From NCBI GenBank assembly GCA_031272715.1, contig JAISTH010000031.1, positions 1-38,321 on the forward strand: 38,321 nucleotides of DNA. The letters are read 5' to 3'. Of the stretch, positions 35,871 through 38,321 are shown piece by piece (within the stretch, counting starts at the first letter, position 1; each line of letters starts with the position of its first letter). Source of the stretch: Desulfovibrio sp. GTDB lineage: Bacteria; Desulfobacterota; Desulfovibrionia; Desulfovibrionales; Desulfovibrionaceae. The notes below the pieces were generated by a model. The model was given only the letters and a program-made list of their open reading frames with translations. It ran no database searches and was not told the origin of the DNA. Position numbers and translations under genes: made by a program.

Positions 35871-36965
35871 ATGGCGCAAGACACGACGGAATCCCCGCCG
35901 GAGCGGCAGACCGCCAGGACGGTCGGCCTTGGGGGGCTTTCCTCGCCGTCCGCGCACCTGTGCCTGGACGTGGAGCGATTCCTGACGGAAGAACTCGGCC
36001 TCGCCCCCGGGATGCGCTGGCTGCTGGCCGTCTCGGGGGGCGCGGATTCCACGGCCCTCGCCGTCGTCGCGACTGTGCTCGCCCCTCGTCTCCGTCTCGA
36101 TCTCCACGCCGTACACATCGATCACGGACTGCGCCCCGAAAGCGGCGAGGACGCCCGTCACGCCGCGACATGCTGCGAAAACCTCGGCATCCCCTGCATC
36201 GTCCTGCAGGCCGATGTCGCAGGATTGGCCGGACGCGAGGGCATCGGCATCGAGGCGGCCGGCCGGGAATTGCGCTACGACATCCTCGGCCGGGAACGGG
36301 AGCGGCTCGGGGCGGATTTCATGGTGCTGGGGCACCATGCGGGGGATCTCACGGAGGACGTCTTCCTGCGCCTCCTGCGCGGGGCGGGCTGGCCCGCCCT
36401 CGGCGGGATGCCGGCAAGGGACGCGGGGCGGAACCTTCTGCGGCCTTTGCTTTTCCAGTCCCCGGAGCGGTTGCGGACATTCCTCGAGGATATCCGCGTC
36501 CCGTGGCGGGAGGATGGCAGCAACGCGGATCCCGCCTTCACGCGCAACCGCGTGCGTCACCGCATCCTGCCCCTGTGCCGCGAAGAGAATCCCGCCCTCG
36601 ATCGCGCCATGGGGACGCTCCACCGATTGGCCGAGCTGGACGGGGAGTACTTCGAGGGCGTGCTGTCGGATCTGCTCGCGGCCCACCCATGGACCGAAGG
36701 GCCCGGATCGATCCGTCTCTCCTGGGAGTCGCTTCGGGCCGTCCATCCGGCCCTGCGACTGCGACTTTACATGGCGGCCCTGAATCGGCTCGGCGGCGAG
36801 GGGCAGGCGAGGGGCAGGACCCTTCTCGGCCTGGACCGGGCAGTTGATGCCCGCCGGCACGGCTGCCACCAACTGCCGGGAGAGACATGCGCATGGGTGG
36901 ATAGGGACGGGGTGACCTTCCGTCTCGGGGAGAAGGATGCGGGCGGCCTTGCGAGCGGAGTTTAG
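35871..36965 (+). CDS. tilS: tRNA(Ile)-lysidine synthase TilS
   Basis: Modifies the wobble cytidine of the minor isoleucine tRNA to lysidine so that it reads AUA. 364 residues. An N-terminal extension of about 45 residues precedes the PP-loop SGGADS at 55-60. The catalytic domain continues with AVHIDHGLRPES, LGHHAGDLTEDVFLRLLRGAG and REDGSNADPAFTRNRVRHRILP. The C-terminal domain is short. GAGGAGAGGG supports the ATG at 35871, 36 bp after the PARG-like gene. In Desulfovibrio-type genomes tilS is usually followed by ftsH and later glmM. Here ftsH is absent and AT-rich DNA follows. Confidence 0.93.
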   Translation: MAQDTTESPPERQTARTVGLGGLSSPSAHLCLDVERFLTEELGLAPGMRWLLAVSGGADSTALAVVATVLAPRLRLDLHAVHIDHGLRPESGEDARHAATCCENLGIPCIVLQADVAGLAGREGIGIEAAGRELRYDILGRERERLGADFMVLGHHAGDLTEDVFLRLLRGAGWPALGGMPARDAGRNLLRPLLFQSPERLRTFLEDIRVPWREDGSNADPAFTRNRVRHRILPLCREENPALDRAMGTLHRLAELDGEYFEGVLSDLLAAHPWTEGPGSIRLSWESLRAVHPALRLRLYMAALNRLGGEGQARGRTLLGLDRAVDARRHGCHQLPGETCAWVDRDGVTFRLGEKDAGGLASGV

Positions 36966-37361
36966 AAAAAATTTCGAAAAAGCGATTTTTCTGCTGGACA
37001 CGGCATCGGCCTTGGGATAGTGGGTTTTTGCAACTGCACGGCGAGGTCTGTCGGCAGCGGTCATGTCCGGGATGCACAAGGCGTCGATTCGGCCAAGGCC
37101 CCGGATCGCGGATCCGCATCTGTGGAATGGCAGGGTTTGCAGGGAGAGAGGGAACGGGGAGAAGGCAATCCGCAGGCAAGCCAAGCGCGATCCTTCACCC
37201 CATCGTTTTAAAATAGACGAGTTTTTCTTGAAGGTCACTTTATGTGAAATGAGTCGAATTGGAGCATAACTATCCCTGGAGAAAAACATCCCACTTTTTA
37301 TGTTTTTTGAGAAAAGAATTTTAAAGCAAAAATATTTGAAGTTATTTTGAAGAAAAGTATT
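36966..37361. other. Intergenic, GC-rich to AT-rich transition
   Basis: No gene. A weak AT stem lies just after tilS (AGAAAAA near 36965, TTTTTCT near 36987). Composition becomes AT-rich from about 37200, and a candidate promoter precedes the glycosyltransferase. Confidence 0.5.
37307..37336 (+). promoter_or_regulatory. Candidate promoter of the broken glycosyltransferase
   Basis: TTGAGA (five of six to the -35 consensus) at 37307-37312, an 18-base spacer and AATATT (four of six) at 37331-37336. In AT-rich DNA such matches occur easily, so confidence is low. Confidence 0.35.
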
Positions 37362-38207
37362 ATGAATAGTATCTTTGAATCATCAATTATCATCCCGGTA
37401 TTCAATCAATGGGATTTCACCAAGAACTGCCTTGAGGCCATCGCAGCAACCACACATCAGGAGTCCGTTGAGGTCATCGTTGTTGACAATGCATCGTCAG
37501 ACTTGACGCCAACAGATTGCCCGTTGCTTGGAGAAAAACTTTTCGGGAAGTCTTTCCGATATCACAGAAACAGCGAGAATAGAAATTTCGGACCGGCGTC
37601 AAACATCGGCGCGGATTTGGCCAGTGGTAACTTTCTCGTCTTTCTCAACAACGACACGGTTCCACTTGAAGGATGGTACCGACCGCTTGTCGAGGACTTT
37701 TCCGTATATTCTGACATAGCGGCCACTGGACCCATATTGCTGTTCCCCGATAGCGAACCGTTAGGCCGTACGGTGCAGCATATGGGAGTTGCCGTTACCC
37801 CGGACCATAATTTGAGACATCTTTATCATGATATTCCAGCAAGTTGTCCACTCACTAAAAAACGAAGATTTTTTCAGGTCATTACCGGTGCGTGCATGAT
37901 GTTACGGAAATCTCTATTAATGGATACTGGAGGGTTTGACGAACATTATATAAATGGATTTGAAGATGTGGAACTTTGTTCCCGACTGTCGCATAAAGGT
38001 TATCGAATGACAGTGAATCCAAGTGCGACCGTGATGCATTATGGCAGTCAAACATAAAGGCTCCAAAAGTCCAACTTGAACAACTCAAAATATCTTGCTG
38101 AACATGGACAGAGATTGCTTGTTCCCGATCTACACAGACACGCAAGAAATGATGGAATGTATTTAAAGTTAAGCAATTGGCTAGAATTTCAAGTGTCATT
38201 AAATGAT
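37362..38207 (+). pseudogene. Family 2 glycosyltransferase broken by stop and intron
   Basis: The first 231 codons give a rhamnosyltransferase-like GT2 domain: SSIIIPVFNQWDFTKNCLEA, EVIVVDNASSD, the FLNNDT metal motif, and GGFDEHYINGFEDVELCSRL. A TAA at 38055-38057 then interrupts it, but the same frame continues convincingly (NNSKYLAEHGQRLLVPDLHR, DGMYLKLSNWLEF), the usual tail of this family. At 38208 a group II intron begins, so the gene is cut twice. The ATG at 37362 is preferred over a TTG at 37347 because GAAGAAAAG precedes it. It is strongly AT-rich. The remaining 3' part, if any, lies beyond the window. Confidence 0.8.
38055..38057 (+). other. In-frame TAA within the glycosyltransferase
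   Basis: The codons read CAA ACA TAA AGG CTC. The frame continues as plausible protein for another 50 codons, so this looks like a single-base change from a codon such as AAA, CAA or GAA, not a natural end. Confidence 0.7.
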
Positions 38208-38321
38208 GTGCGCCAGGGAAGACGTATGGTAGTGGCCCCAGACTCGCGGCAAGGCCCGATTACGTCTGTACAGTCGACGGTATGGGCGTGGGTGAAAGTC
38301 CCACCTCGCTAGGAGCTAGCC
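38208..38321 (+). mobile_element. 5' end of a group II intron, runs off the window
   Basis: Begins GTGCGCCAGGG, the canonical group II 5' boundary (GUGCG). About 80 bases on it has TACAGTCGA and then GTGGGTGAAAGTCCCAC followed by TAGGAGCTAGCC, the domain I sequence seen in many bacterial group II introns. The expected reverse transcriptase/maturase gene would lie beyond 38321. Orientation matches the interrupted gene, so splicing could remove it, although the gene also has an upstream stop. Confidence 0.75.

Noticed and set aside
38076..38312. A separate short gene starting with TTG after the broken glycosyltransferase
   Set aside because: Its first 44 codons are the continuation of the glycosyltransferase in the same frame, and the rest reads into the group II intron.

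Overview
The window is a high-GC bacterial chromosome segment. Gene content (glmM-galU, ispG-proS-xseA, xseB-ispA-dxs, tilS, recD2, a large chemoreceptor) and protein style fit a Gram-negative deltaproteobacterium, most likely of the Desulfovibrio group. This taxonomic call is inference from gene order and flavour, not from a marker comparison. Coding density is low for such a genome: several 0.4-1.7 kb stretches hold no convincing gene, one gene is cut by an internal stop codon, another by a stop codon and a group II intron, and a transposon-like end lies at the left edge. Together these suggest a genome with ongoing gene decay and acquisition.

Layout. 1-255: probable right end of an IS200/IS605-type element. 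762-2151: a two-gene cassette with overlapping ends, an unrecognised protein followed by a nucleotidyltransferase-fold (DUF6036/AbiEii-like) protein. 3267-5570: glmM and galU, which supply UDP-sugar precursors. 5698-7823: two tandem paralogous family 2 glycosyltransferases. 7993-13278: a DUF488 protein, an unknown protein, NAD synthetase (TTG start), another glycosyltransferase and a small lipoprotein. 13279-14398: no clear gene. 14399-20097, minus strand: recD2, a small HTH regulator whose promoter is overlaid by a palindrome, and a methyl-accepting chemotaxis protein with a strong terminator and a sigma-28-like promoter. 20098-24397: an island-like region holding an AlbA_2/HATPase gene interrupted by an in-frame TAG, bracketed by unusual arrays of TGCAT spaced exactly 12 bp. 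24398-28800: ispG, proS, xseA. 28978-29925: an AT-rich alpha-1,2-fucosyltransferase-like gene that separates xseA from the rest of the expected cluster. 30625-34835: an unknown gene, then xseB-ispA-dxs behind a good sigma-70 promoter and a leader with three 15-bp repeats. 34914-36965: a PARG-like (TIGR02452) protein with an altered signature loop, and tilS. 37362-38321: an AT-rich glycosyltransferase broken by a TAA stop and then by the 5' end of a group II intron that runs off the window.

Functional themes. Isoprenoid synthesis is represented by dxs (first step of the MEP pathway), ispG (late step) and ispA (prenyl elongation). Cell-surface polysaccharide synthesis is represented by glmM and galU for activated sugars and five glycosyltransferases. 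The surface-sugar genes (5.7-7.8 kb, 29 kb, 37.4 kb) are more AT-rich than the housekeeping genes between which they sit, as expected for transferred and variable loci. The best candidates for something new are the TGCAT-12 repeat family around the AlbA gene, the two-gene nucleotidyltransferase cassette, and the PARG-like protein without its glycine loop.
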